A DNA stretch of 64,000 nucleotides from Clarireedia homoeocarpa (lineage: Eukaryota; Ascomycota; Leotiomycetes; Helotiales; Rutstroemiaceae). The notes under the pieces are model-generated. The model had not been told where the DNA came from. It saw only the letters and a program-made list of their open reading frames with translations, and made no database searches. The stretch lies in contig LNKV01000069.1 of assembly GCA_001465935.1 (NCBI GenBank), forward strand, positions 104,532 to 168,531, read 5' to 3'. The position numbers and the translations under genes are program-made. Below are positions 47,063 through 58,939 of this stretch, in pieces (the stretch's first letter is position 1; each line of letters starts with the position of its first letter).

Positions 47063-48673
47063 ATGTCCAAATCACTGATATCTTTTCTTCTCTGCTCGTT
47101 GCTTTTCCAAGTAGCATCATCCACCCACAACTTCTCATTGTCCTCGCAACGAATTCTTGACGCTGCAAAGCAAGGTCAGAATCCCTTCCAATATTCTTTT
47201 TAGTGGTACTGAGAATTCAAGATGGAATCAACCTGTTGGACTTTAATTTCACTCTGCCAGCATTAGCTTCCATTGATTCCATCATCGCGGGAGCCAATAA
47301 CTCCGACAACTACAGCTCTTCGATTCATGGTGGGAACAAGATAGACACCCATGGTACCGCTCTTACTTCTTACGCTATAGCTTAAATCTGACCGGTTACT
47401 GGATATAGCTCATTCGGTACCAAATTGGTATCATGACTTCGTTCCAATCACTGCGGGGCGGCTCACCCCAAACTGGACGCTCGAGACGCAGATAGACTTT
47501 ATGAATAGCTTGAGTAAGTCTTCGTCTACGCTCCTCGGTTGGAATCATATTCTTATGCGTCTTAAGACATTTCTCATAGCGTTCTATCTATATCAGCGCC
47601 GGGCTCGACCGTATTCACTGGCAATGGCGCCGCATCTGCGGCATTGGCAAGGCTTCTAAATGAGTGGCATGCAGCAGTATGTTCGTGTAGTTGGTCTTAC
47701 TCATCTAGCGACTGACTATGGCATAGCTTGTGCGAAAGTATCCTACCAGGTTCTCGTTCGTAGCTGTTACTCCGTTGCCGTATACCCAAGAGGCGTATGT
47801 CAATTCTGTAGCAAGTACGGTACGAGAGAATTCTAACCTTACCACAGGATCATTGAAGCAAACTATACCTTACGCAAACTTGGTGCAGTAGGCATTGGCC
47901 TCCTCTCAAATCACGAGGGGTATTATTTAGGAAATTCGAACTTCAAACCATTCTTTGAGGCGTTGAATAACATATCGGAGGGAAACACCACTGTTTTCAT
48001 TCACCCAAACACCCCATATCTTCATGTAAATGGCACCTTGATAGATGCCAATCCAAGTAAGCCATGAATCAGAAACGTGCTGTGACTCATTATGCTGACA
48101 CCAATACAGCAGTGTATGGCTCCGGGCTGGTCGAGCTATACTTTGATACCGCTCGAACACTTATGGACTTGGTTCTCACAGGGACAGTACAAAATTATAG
48201 CAGCATTATGTATCAGATTCCCCACACAGGGGATGCATTTCCATCCATAATAGATCGGTTTCTCTCAACCGCTTCAACAAACACTGTAGCTATATATAAG
48301 ATATTACAAACCCGATTCTGGTGGGATAGGTATGATCTGACATCAAGGTTGATGCTTGCAATGCTAACATACTTTGTATGTAGTGCGGGTCCCACATATC
48401 CTCACCAAGTACAAGGCTTGCTGGCGTATGATGTCTCGAAGAGTCAGCTCCTTTTTGGGACTGTAAGTTCTAGGTGCTCTGTTGGCAACAGCCTGTGACG
48501 AACACACACTAGTCAGTCATGCTGATTGATTTTGATTCGTTTAGGATTATCCCTATGGCTACAATTACAACGCATCTCTCCAGAGCATATTGCACACCTC
48601 ATTTTTGGAACCGTCCGACATCACGGGTATACTTTCCAGTAATGCAAGGGATATCTACCGAATTCGCAACTAG
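47063..48673 (+). CDS. Secreted ACMSD-type amidohydrolase (aromatic decarboxylase-like)
   Basis: 387 residues from nine exons: 47063-47174, 47222-47353, 47409-47513, 47567-47676, 47727-47794, 47848-48056, 48110-48329, 48384-48462, 48545-48673. A signal peptide (LISFLLCSLLFQVASS) precedes a metal-dependent amidohydrolase-2 domain. The H-x-H pair is in IDTHAHS (H81, H83). Other ligand motifs are SNHEG, VFIHPNTPYL and the Asp of GTDYPYG (D346). The family includes 6-methylsalicylate and gamma-resorcylate decarboxylases; the scaffold SVLSISAPGS...LGAVGIGLL fits the fungal branch. Secretion is unusual for a decarboxylase of this family. All metal motifs are intact. Confidence 0.85.
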
Positions 48674-49299
48674 AGGAAGCTCTCATGAACCATACTCCTA
48701 ATTATACAGGGCGGGAAGCTCCTTTGAATCACAATTAGAATGGAGAACATGTTGCTGGCTCCTGACTCGTATGTCTTTGATCTTTCTGAGAGTGTGGGCA
48801 ATTGCTGGTAGTTTCCAAGCCGAACTTGTCAAAAGAAGGAAAAAAAAAAGAAACAACTGGCTTTTTTATGCAAAGCAGTTTATCAGCTACTAGCCAAGTT
48901 ACGTACCCCTGGAGATCACAATGTGCTACAGGACCTTTTTGGGGCTGAGGAAGCCCCCACACTCTTCCTTGGCCGCCAAGAAAGCCCGTGAGCACCCATG
49001 ACAGGCCCATGACAGGCCCATGACAGGCCCATGACAGGCTCATTAATTTCTTCTTTGGCACAAAAAAAAACTAGAATTTTCAGAAGCAGCACAAGATGCT
49101 AAGTGCGATAGGGTCAATACCCCTGCTAGCAGCCTGCCCCAAACTTTCCAGAGATTAAGATTGTAACTTGTGTTCTTGAGGTGCCATTTTTCTTCAAGAA
49201 ACATTCGTCGTCGATCGTTCCTCGTCGTCTCTTAGGTCGCCTTTCACCATTTCCCGAAGCCTGGTAGGCTGTTGTTCCCCGTACTGTACATTGTAAATC
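48674..49299. other. Intergenic/promoter region of the bZIP gene
   Basis: About 630 bp with an 11-bp tandem repeat at 48995; no gene seen. Confidence 0.5.
48995..49038. repeat. Four perfect CCCATGACAGG tandem units
   Basis: Four contiguous identical 11-bp units, flanked by one partial unit, about 260 bp upstream of the bZIP ATG. Confidence 0.95.
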
Positions 49300-51251
49300 A
49301 TGGTTGAACATTCTACAAACTCGAGGAAGAAGACGGGACCTGAATCATCAACTGCAGCATCGGAGAATAGGTAAGCCATCCCGGTTCCACATCGGCTCGA
49401 CGCTTTCCAGCCTTATCATGTCATGGAATCTACTACTCGAGTATGGAGTATGAACCTCTGTCCGACCACATGAACTAACTCACTTTAATTGACACATAGG
49501 AAACTGCGCAACCGTCTCTCACAAAAGGCATTCCGCGCTCGACAATCTCTTTATATCAAGGACCTTGAAAAGCGATTGGAGTGGGCTTCGAAGCCGGAAT
49601 CGGATCAAAATGCCAAACTGGAGGAAACGAACAAGACACTACGTAGCCAGCTTCTTGACTGCCACAAAAAATTAGAAAGTTTCCAGGTCACCCTGAAAGC
49701 CCTCGCAGATTCGGTCGCCTATACTTTGGGGATCGAGGTACGCAGCGTCTTCCAAATCACTTCTAGCACTCTCTTGTGCCTGCGACTCCCCCATCAATCT
49801 TGGTATGCGGTGATATTAAACTGACACCAATTTTGCAATAGAAGAACTCGGGCTATTCCGAATCCCCTCCTTCCCACAACAACGATGAAAGTGACGATGC
49901 CGAAACGCCTGCTTCTCAGGCCACCGCGCCAGTTGAATGGAGTCATGATGATGATGCATCGGTAATGCCCGGATACTTTAGCTACGCCGAGATTCCCGTC
50001 TCGACAGAACTTCCCCTACATCAGTCTAAAGCGCTCATATCCGGATCAAACTTCAGCGTGGAGACGAATAGAACGATCGACAATAATGTGGCTCAAATGC
50101 TGATGCGAGGGTCATTCAATCCCGTAAGCACCATGTCGACTTCTTATGAGCAAATGATGGGACCTGTGCACTACAATGGATTCTTGGGGAACGAGTCCCT
50201 CGCACTGCAGAATTATGAGTTCAATTTCCAAAAAACAAACTCCAGCCTCTCAGACCATATAACAATTTGCGAGAACCTTCTAAGGCTGAAATACTCCAAG
50301 TCAGGAGATGCAATAAACGGCGGTTATAGAAGGTATGCTGCGGTTCCAGTGACGTCTGTTATCAATCTGCCGTCAACCCGGACCAGGCTAATTATTCACA
50401 GTCTGAAGCACTCTACCTATCTCATGCTAACAACATTCTTATACCTTTCCTGGCCAGCGATGAAATCATGGCATGGTTATACAAGAGCTCATATTCCTAT
50501 TACTAAACTCCTGGCATGGCATATTAATCCAACAACTACCGCCTACACCGAGCTCACCAATACCACCCCAGCGTGGGTCCCAACAAGACTACAAACATCC
50601 ATTCCGCATCCAACAATAATAGACTGGGTTCCATTCCCAGCAATTCGAGACAAGCTTATTCTTTGTCACTCGGCAAACCCGTGCCTTGACCAAATCATTT
50701 GCGACCTTGGAACTAGTTACGTGGTCGAAGTAGACGCGTCAAAACTCGTCCTTGGACTCAGTCCTGGTCGATATTTCATAAGTGTCTGGGAAATTGTAAG
50801 ATCAATGACTCCACAAAGTACAAAAGTCTCGACTGGTGAAATAAGTATCAATGACGACACCTGGAATGAGATCTACAGAGCTAGCGTGGAGATAGAGAAG
50901 GGCGTAAGAGGAGCGAATTTACTAAATGACGATAGAAGAGATTTCCCTTCTACATCTCTCCCAGCCCCAAATGTCGAAGCTCTATTCAATTCAGCGAACA
51001 TGGCGCTCAGCGTATTTAATTTCCTGAACATGGGTGGAGCAGTTGCAAACTATAAATTCGATCCTTCATTTTTCGAGCGGTATCCGGAGCTGTACGACAA
51101 CAATCCAAGTCTGGTAGCTAATGGCACCCCTATTCGACCTTTACATCATTCATCTATGCCGCTTCCAATACCAGTGAATGAGTCTATTTTGAACGGATAT
51201 CGCGAATTTGCATCACGGGCTGTCCAATATGGGACTCAGACTGCCTCTTAA
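49300..51251 (+). CDS. bZIP transcription factor with DUF3425 domain
   Basis: 572 residues, exons 49300-49370, 49500-49737, 49842-51251. The basic region is RKLRNRLSQKAFRARQ, split by intron 1, followed by a short leucine zipper (DLEKRLEW, LEETNKTLRSQL, LESFQVTL). The C-terminal half has the DUF3425 pattern: LLAWHINPTTTAYTEL, LQTSIPHPTIIDWVPFPAIR, RDKLILCHSANPCLDQIICD and SYVVEVD. Such regulators control stress or secondary-metabolism genes in fungi. It lies between the amidohydrolase and the P450. The third exon's long open frame is supported by the DUF3425 match. Confidence 0.88.
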
Positions 51252-52401
51252 GAGATGGATTCCTTATGAACTTAATTTGATTAACTAAAAATGTTGGCAG
51301 GTTTCTTACCCGACGTGTCCTCGACCTAGAGGACGAGCATCACTCAATGTAATCTGAACAATGTTTTGGGGATGGCAGGCCTGCCTTGAGGATTAAATGA
51401 GAGATGGTCGTTGTCTCCCACACAGTTTAGGTGAGCTGTTCATGGCCTGTGATCTTCATCATACTTGCTTGTTGATCTCATCTGTTAACAACGAGTCAAA
51501 GGGAGCAGGCTGAAGTCCTTCTGAGATCCCTCCAAGACGAGGCCTCAGGCTGAAGGGCTGTCTGTGACTGAGGATATTGGTAACTGTATACGGCTCGAAA
51601 TTATCGATTGCTTGCTTTACCAACTTGAGGAACTTCCCAATCTCTTTCAGGATATCTGAACCATTCCTCGGCAACGAATTCTCAACGTTATCGTGGCACC
51701 GTTCATAAATACATTCGACTCCTAAAATTTCAGCGGCTGGTCCAGAACGATCACTACACACACCAGTGCAAGACTATGCTCACCCATCACCCCATGATGC
51801 TTCAAGTGTAGATAATTTTATGCAAGTTTTCAAGATTCCACGATATCAAATCTCAACATCGACTTCCATCAATTGTGCCTTCGGCGTAACATAAGACGTT
51901 CAGAGAACGATTACTCCCAGGTGTTGCAGTCCACGAGCAACTACTTGCATGAGGGTCCCGAATATTTCACCTACTGATTACCCTTTATATCTGATTAATA
52001 TAATATTCGAGGTTCTGCGCGACAATATGAAGTGTCTAAGTCTGGTACCTTGGCAAGTTTACTCTTCTGTGAAACTTTGAGCGGCGATGCATATCATGGT
52101 CGGTACATCAAGTTTAACATCTAATACTCTACGTCGCTTTGTTATAGTAGTTGGATAGTAGTGGATCTGGAGCGAGCAATTTGAAGCTCAGAGCTGTATT
52201 GAAAGTGTACGGAAGGTGGAATCTCGACAAGTTATTTTTGAGATTTGTAGCTGGACTTATTGAAGACGCAGGAATATGCACCGTTGCCGATTACAATTTC
52301 TTACACCACATCCATGTAGACCTATCTTATACATTTTCAAGACAAAACGTCGATGATCTGTCTATTCATGCTTGGGAAAATGAATGAGCTTTGGAACATT
52401 A
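51252..52401. other. Intergenic region with an unrecognised ORF
   Basis: 1.15 kb. A 100-codon minus-strand frame (51761-51459, starting GTG) encodes GSDILKEIGKFLKLVKQAID and a Pro/Arg-rich end; it reads like real protein but I recognise no family and see no start. Possible exon of a lost gene. Confidence 0.3.
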
Positions 52402-52710
52402 TTACATCGGACTTTTGGCTCTGTGCGTCGTTATCAACTCTCGCTGGTGATACTGTGGTGATGATCTTTCCATCCTTCGAGTGCAGTTCATACCAAGCCG
52501 CTCTACTAGATTCCGCGCTCGCTGTTCTAATCGCTCTTTATAGATCGATGTGCCAGATCTGCTTCGTATCGAGAACAATGATCTAACACTTCCGATGATT
52601 GAGTCGATGTTTCTACTACCACTTATGAAAGGTGCTAATGTAGGGAGACAAGAGGCAATTATCGAAGCATATGATTCTATATGAGCCCACAGTCCATTCT
52701 CCTGGGCCAT
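52402..52710 (-). pseudogene. Remnant of a fungal rhodopsin-like/PTH11-type integral membrane protein
   Basis: The frame encodes GLWAHIESYASIIASCLPTL and then IIGSVRSLFSIRSRS, which resembles the last transmembrane helix and the start of the cytosolic tail of the large fungal rhodopsin-domain membrane protein family (ESxxSIIxACLPTLxPL). A splice acceptor (CAG) just before it suggests a former last exon. The upstream sequence (52711-52890) has a GTAAGT donor but no clear six preceding helices. Probably a decayed or truncated gene. Confidence 0.4.
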
Positions 52711-54119
52711 AGCTTGTTGATGGTTAGAGCTTGAAGATCAACAGTGGAAGGATCACTTACTGAATGTCGGCACACGAACTCCAAATAGTAAATGTGTATA
52801 GTATAAATGCACCACACTCGAGACGAGACACAGCCAAAGAAATCAGTGGTTATTCAGCTAGGTAGTGGTATCTTTTTTACTTACAATGCACCTAGAAGGA
52901 AAGTTCCTGATACATATATCTTTTTTTTTTTTTTTCCCCGTGCCATGTAAATTCTTGATGACAAAAAAATGGCATAGCGAATACGATCAATTCAAGACAA
53001 ATATCAGTACCTGCCAGTGCAATGATGAGTTTTCCCAAGTCCAGCACCAATTCAGTGCCGCTGAGCTATGGTGGAGTGGTCCAAAATGAAGAGACTTCTC
53101 GCGAACAGAAACATACACGAGCTTGTAGTTCTCCTTGCATTCTTAGACCTTTACGATATGCCTGTCCAGACCCACTGAGTGTAATCAAGAGGACTGCATT
53201 CTCGGATGGCTCTCCCACGAGACACCGACGCCGGGTATATAAGAGGCATGCTCGACGTAAGAGAACCACGATCTGAGCTCTTAACTTCGAAAATGTCCAG
53301 CACTATAAGAAACCTAAAGAGATGCCATTTTACCAGCAAGAATGTAACCTATCAAGATAATTGCTTTCCTCTTCGGAGTAGTCGCAATGGCAGCACCCGT
53401 CTCTGTGTCAAGCAAGACTGCTGAACCCGCTCCTCATGTATTAGAGAATGAAGCTGGCAGTGTACAAATAAACTCAAGCCACGTGAAGACGAGACTGTTG
53501 GTTCGTAGTATAGCATTTCCTTCATCACTTGCCTAAGGACTAACATCTGAGTGAGCAGATGTGGGCGCACTGGTCGTTTGCCCGGATGTTTTATGTTGCG
53601 GATGGCCACGATGGGCTCGTAGTCTATGCTTACGAGCAGGCTGTGTAGTTGGTGGATTGACTGCCAAAGGTGGTTACCGTGATCTGAGGAACTATGCACC
53701 CAGTCTTGGTGGCATTTTATTCTTTCCGGAGTGTGGAGACCTGATAAGGTTGTCCGTCAGTGCATGGCCCTTGTAGTAGTTGATAAAGATATCAAATTCA
53801 CATCGTCGGTCCTGCATATAGACTCAAGTGCATGCGATCATACACCTAGTTCCCAACGTATCTGCAACTCCTGACTCTCTGTATATTATCATCCAATCGC
53901 GACCCTTAAATTGCGATGCCTGTAAACATATAATTGCGGGGTAAACAGGAACTCATTGTCTTTCTTCCCCGATTAGCCATGCTGTTTCCCACCGTGTTGG
54001 TAGAATTTGTATAAGTGTGATGGGCAGAAGTTGTCCTCTCGAGAAGGTACACAAATGCTGGAAAAATTCTCCATTGGAAAGAAGAACCTTTTGTTTGATA
54101 TTTGAAAGAAGATTCCGAG
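52711..54119. other. Intergenic region with a possible small secreted-protein relic
   Basis: 1.4 kb. A TATATAAG element at 53234 is followed by a plus-strand stretch encoding a signal-peptide-like KIIAFLFGVVAMAAPVS (around 53357-53408) but without an in-frame ATG. A T-rich run lies at 52921-52936. No other gene seen. Confidence 0.35.
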
Positions 54120-55746
54120 ATGGTTAACGTTCTGACCACCGCCCTAGCCGTCCTTGGATTCTATTTCTACTACACCTTCCGCCGTCACAGGGGTTTTCAG
54201 AAAATCCCGGCATCGTGTCAGCCCCCACCACTCTATCCACATAAAGAACCTTTCCTAGGGCTCGACCTTTTCATTCTTATACTCAAGTATCGCAAGAATT
54301 ACCGGAGTACGCAATTTGCGTTACAATGTCACAGAAAATATGGAACAACGTACCAAGCCCTCTCTCTGGGTAAGGCTACAATCCACACAATTCATTCGGA
54401 GAACATCAAGACGGTATATGGCTCGAATTGGAAGGATTGGGGTGTTGTTAGATTAGAGGCAATGGGACCTTTCTGTGGCCATGGATTTATCACTGTAGAT
54501 GGCGAGGAAGAATGGAAAAGGTATCGAAAGATGTTAGCACCCTTTTTAGCTGAATCAAATGTTCTTGAGTTGGCATCTCTTGAGATGGCGTTGGAGAAGA
54601 GGTTGAGGAAATTGCTCAAAACCGGCGAAACGGTAGATTTTAGTATAATACTGGATGATCTGGTGAGTCTTGTTTCCCCTTCGAAGCTTTTTTGTTCAGA
54701 TGCAATTGTTAACACTATCTGCAGTTTCTAGACACCACACTGCAATGGATCCTAGGACCAAACTCCGAGTCGAAGCTAGGGAAAGAAAGCCCGAGTAAGC
54801 AAATGAACTACCATGAGTTTTATACAGCATTCTGTTCTTGTCAGACATGGACGGGCGCTCGCTTGGTTTTCGGAGCAGTTGCTTGTAGTGTTCCAAACAA
54901 GAAATGGAAGGCTAACGTCCAGATCGTGCATGATTTCGTGGATCGTCAGATTGACATAGCGATGAGAAAGCGTTCCGCAGAGCCAGATGAAACGCCTACG
55001 GTTAAACAGATGAATCTTGTCGATATCCTTGTTAACGAAACGAGTAATCGATATGAAATTCGGTCTCAGATCTTGCAAGCTATTTTAGCTACTCAGGATA
55101 CGACGTCAATACTTCTGAGCAATGCCATATTCAATTTATCTCGGAATCCATCCGTTTGGAAAAGTCTAAGAGAAGAAATTCTGGCTCTGGAACAGCCACT
55201 TACCGCAACTAAGTTCAAGAAAATTGTATTACTGCAGAACATTTTCAAAGAAAGTAAGATATCCTAAGTTGCCCGACAAAGTTGATACCTGTGGTCAATA
55301 TATATTTGCTCAACCGATCTCTTTTTTTAGCTTTAAGACTGCAACCTCCCTTCGCATTTCTGACGCGTACCGCGATGGCAGACACAATCCTGCCTACAGG
55401 TGGTGGTTCGGACGGCTCTTCCCCAATCTATGTATCCGCAGGCTCGATTGTCACGACAGATTTCTATTCTCTTCATCGTAATGCAGATATATATGGTGAT
55501 AATATTGAAGAATTTGAGCCAGATCGTTGGAACCGTATCATTCCCGGACGCTGGGGTTTCATGGGATTCGGTGGGGGCCCGCGAGGTTGCGCAGGACAGT
55601 ACAAAGCCTTGACTGAAGCCTCATTTGTATTGGCGAAGCTCGCGCAAAGGTTCGACAGGATTGAAAGTCGTGATGGTAGGGAATGGGCCTGTGAGATGAA
55701 ATTAATCGCGAGGAACGCGAATGGATGTAAAGTTGCTGTTCACTGA
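54120..55746 (+). CDS. Cytochrome P450 monooxygenase
   Basis: 495 residues, exons 54120-54662, 54725-55253, 55331-55746. An N-terminal membrane anchor (VNVLTTALAVLGFYFYYTF) is followed by a basic/Pro hinge. The I-helix reads AILATQDTTS, with Thr where Gly is common in (A/G)GxDTT. The ExxR motif (KETLRLQPP) is split by intron 2, and the heme loop is FMGFGGGPRGCAGQ. The PERF-like region is FEPDRW. Overall it looks like the CYP52/alkane-type clade of fungal P450s (QPPPLYPHKEPFLGLDLF...), though the subfamily is not certain. The ATG at 54120 is preferred to the TTG at 54102. Confidence 0.93.
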
Positions 55747-56370
55747 ATGGAGCTATCAGCGAAGGTTGATTAGGTCTGTACTAACTAGACACTATTAGGC
55801 CCGCGGAATGTAGGAATGCAGGAATAACCTTACCCCTTAACCTTCAGCGTGGCTTGTTGCACAGATAACCTTAAGCTTAATTCCTTCTCCGACCGCTAGC
55901 CTTAAGGTTAAGGCAATTCAATCGCCCCCTTTTTCATGATAGTTCGTACTTCGTAAAATCTCCAACTTTGGTGAGTAGCAGACCCTTCTACCCCCCTCCC
56001 ACTAGGCACAAGGAGTTTGTCTGATCAATCGGCGGGCAACATGAAGAAAAAGGACGGCTATCGAAAAGCGAATAGAGTAGTGGCGCGGCTAAAGTGTTTT
56101 CGAGACATTTCCCGCTGCCAAGTCGACAACAGCAGTGTGAACCGTGCTACGTCTTGGCAGTAAAGTTGGGTCTAGAAATTGATTCCATTAGTCAGGGTTA
56201 AAAAAGAGCTGTTTTAGTCTGTAAGTAGTGTCTTCCTTTCATACCCGCCGGATCATATATATATATGATTCTGTGGCCTTTTCTTCATAACACCACAACG
56301 ATAACCACAAATACATGAAGACAATGGGATTGGTATCGAAGTCGATATCACCATTCAATAGCTCTACATC
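55747..56370. other. Intergenic, nothing clear
   Basis: 620 bp; a short ATATATATATAT run near 56256 precedes the GH125 gene. No gene seen. Confidence 0.5.
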
Positions 56371-58326
56371 ATGATGCGAATCCAGTTTCGTCGCATTGCG
56401 ATCATTGCATTCCTTTTGAGTTCTGTCCTTGTGTATACTTTTTACAGCAAGAGCGAAACCGTCACGTGGAGATATCCTCAAACCAACAACCCAGCGCCAG
56501 CGCCAGCATCTTCACATGAGCAGGATGGTTTAAAGAAGCCGGCTCTTTCACCAACAACTCCCAAATCACCACCCACAGATTCCGACACAGAAAGCGATGA
56601 TGCCAGTGAGATTTCTCTTTTCGAAGATGCCAAGCCGATCCAAACCACACCAACCAGTCAAGTCCCTCATGCAACGTCAATAGCAACCCCTTCACCACCT
56701 CCTATCACTTGTCCAAGCTACGAAAAACTTCAACAGATGAAACAAGCGCCACTATCCGGCGGACAACGAAAATTCCCTTATTCACGGCCTGCTCCAGAAT
56801 GTCGTACATTCAATCTTCCGTCGCTAGAAAAGCTCATCGAGCAGATGAAGGGGATAATCCGAGATCCTGATTTGTTCCGACTGTTCGAAAACAGCTATCC
56901 GAATACTCTCGACACAACCATTAAATGGCGAGGATACGCTACAGAGATTGACCCGGTGACGAAGAATGAGACAGTTACGGATCAGGAATTGGCGTTTGTG
57001 ATTACAGGTGATATCGATGCGATGTGGTTGCGTGATTCCGCATCACAGATTTATTCTTACTTGCCTCTTCTCGAGGCATCGGATAATCGCGATTCCCTGG
57101 CGAGTCTATGGAGAGGTGTTATAAATCTCCATGCTCGATATATCCTTATTTCGCCATATTGTCATAGTTTTCAACCACCTCCAGAGTCTAGATTAGAGCG
57201 TCCCACAAATGGAGCCTACCACCAAAACCATCCCGTGCCTCCTTACAACCCAGAGAAAGTTTTTGACTGCAAATGGGAACTGGATTCACTGGCTTCGTTC
57301 TTGCAAATCTCTTCTGCTTACTATCAGAGAACGAAAGACCTTGCGTTTTTCCAGAAATATCAATGGATTAACGCAGTGAAAGCAGCGGTTGATGCAGCAG
57401 GGGCGATGAGATTGGGAACATATAGTAAGGAGGGTAAAATCGAGCATTCCGCATGGACATTTACTGGATGGACGAATCGTGGCACGGAAACCTTATCAAA
57501 TGATGGAATAGGAAACCCGACGAAGCAAAACGGCATGGTGAGAAGTGCGTTCCGACCCTCGGACGACGCGTGCATCTACCAGCTCCTAGTCCCAGCAAAT
57601 ATGATGTGGGCGAAGTATCTCGAAGAAGCTTCCTTGATCATGGGCAAACTAGAAGGAGAAAAGGCCAAAAATTTGACTTCGGAAATGCTCGACTTCGCTC
57701 TCAGTATCCGAACAGCCATCGACCGAGACGCAGTTGTACATCACCGAGAATTCGGCGATATCTGGGCATATGAAATTGATGGATATGGAGGCGTGAATCT
57801 CATGGACGACGCAAACGTACCATCGCTTCTCTCTATGCCGCTATTCGACTATGACAATTCGTCTTTCCCTCTCCCCAAGTCCGAGCCCCCGATAGACCAC
57901 ACCAAAATCTACAACAATACGCGCAACTTCGTTCTCAGCCCTAGCAACCCCTACTTTATGCAGGGACCAGTTCTCTCCGCTGTCGGCGGACCGCATATCG
58001 GACCAGGCAAACCGTGGCCGATGGCTGCGATTGTGCGAGCAATCACGGCGTTTGAGAAGGGCGAGGCATTGGGCAAATCGCGGAAAGAGATAGAAGAGGA
58101 GGTTGTGGGACAGGTTATGTCGATCCTGGACTCGACGGATGGAACGGGTGTTATTCATGAGAGTGTGAATGCATGGAGAGAATCGGATTGGTCGAGGGCA
58201 TGGTTCGGTTGGGCGAATGGACTGTTTGGGGAATTGGTGCTGAGAATGATGAAGGAGGATGAGAAGGGTGGGAAGGGAGGTGCGGGGTTGTTGGGGAGGA
58301 GCTGGCAGGTAGAGGGGTTGGAGTAG
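56371..58326 (+). CDS. GH125 exo-alpha-1,6-mannosidase, type II membrane protein
   Basis: 651 residues, no intron. A short cytosolic N-terminus and one membrane segment (IAIIAFLLSSVLVYTFYS) precede a Ser/Pro/Thr-rich stem (~30-115), the layout of Golgi or secretory-pathway glycosidases. The catalytic domain shows GH125 (former DUF1237) signatures: TFNLPSLEKLIEQ, GDIDAMWLRDSASQIYSYLP, DCKWELDSLASFL, TNRGTETLSND, FRPSDDACIYQLLVPANMM, DDANVPSLLSMPL and the C-terminal HESVNAWRESDWSRAWFGWA. Expected to trim alpha-1,6-linked mannose from glycans. Complete at both ends. Confidence 0.92.
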   Translation: MMRIQFRRIAIIAFLLSSVLVYTFYSKSETVTWRYPQTNNPAPAPASSHEQDGLKKPALSPTTPKSPPTDSDTESDDASEISLFEDAKPIQTTPTSQVPHATSIATPSPPPITCPSYEKLQQMKQAPLSGGQRKFPYSRPAPECRTFNLPSLEKLIEQMKGIIRDPDLFRLFENSYPNTLDTTIKWRGYATEIDPVTKNETVTDQELAFVITGDIDAMWLRDSASQIYSYLPLLEASDNRDSLASLWRGVINLHARYILISPYCHSFQPPPESRLERPTNGAYHQNHPVPPYNPEKVFDCKWELDSLASFLQISSAYYQRTKDLAFFQKYQWINAVKAAVDAAGAMRLGTYSKEGKIEHSAWTFTGWTNRGTETLSNDGIGNPTKQNGMVRSAFRPSDDACIYQLLVPANMMWAKYLEEASLIMGKLEGEKAKNLTSEMLDFALSIRTAIDRDAVVHHREFGDIWAYEIDGYGGVNLMDDANVPSLLSMPLFDYDNSSFPLPKSEPPIDHTKIYNNTRNFVLSPSNPYFMQGPVLSAVGGPHIGPGKPWPMAAIVRAITAFEKGEALGKSRKEIEEEVVGQVMSILDSTDGTGVIHESVNAWRESDWSRAWFGWANGLFGELVLRMMKEDEKGGKGGAGLLGRSWQVEGLE

Positions 58327-58939
58327 GTGGGTTTTGCTGCATAGTGCTGGTGCTAGGCGTATTGTGAACAGTGTTTGGGTATATCTTTTGGATTGATTAG
58401 CGTATCACGCGAATATAAGTATCCACAATGGACAAGGCAGATCGATCATATAAGTTCTGCACCAGTGCTTTCTAGCCCCAAGATGTAAAGCTCACAAAGT
58501 ATGATGACTGTCCAGAAGTAAAAGCAGATAGTTAGCAGTTAAGAAAAAGTAAGCTTAGGGGTGAAAGGTTAGCTAGTTTGAGCCCCCTTGAACTCGTAAA
58601 TCAAGATATTTGGAATAGTCATGGTATCCCTTAATTAATATGTATTATCTAACGATCTAAATACCTTAGAAGCAAAGAGTCCATGCATCATTCCCTCCAT
58701 TTCATGTTATGCTCAAACTCATTTATGCAGTAAGATTCACACCAGAACACTGCGCCCAGCGATTTGCCTGCAGTCTTCGAACATTATTATAATATTCTAT
58801 CATGACATACTTATGATCTCTTGTAGCTGTGAACAAAAGTATCATCCTATGGTAATTCTCATCAACATGTCCAACATGGCTGGATGATTTGGCGTTCCCA
58901 TTTCCCATCAATGGGTCCCACTACCAAGAAGTTAGTGAA
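58327..58939. other. Intergenic, nothing recognised
   Basis: About 610 bp downstream of GH125 and downstream of the broken protease; no feature seen. Confidence 0.5.

Noticed and set aside
47175..47203. 29-bp intron in the amidohydrolase gene
   Set aside because: Below plausible intron size; the acceptor at 47221 gives 47 bp with a branch-like CTGA and keeps the frame.
50380..50500. Alternative frame in bZIP exon 3 reading NNILIPFLASDEIMAWLYK, which looked like real protein
   Set aside because: The chosen frame continues into clear DUF3425 sequence on both sides, while the alternative ends at a stop within 40 codons, so no frameshift was called.
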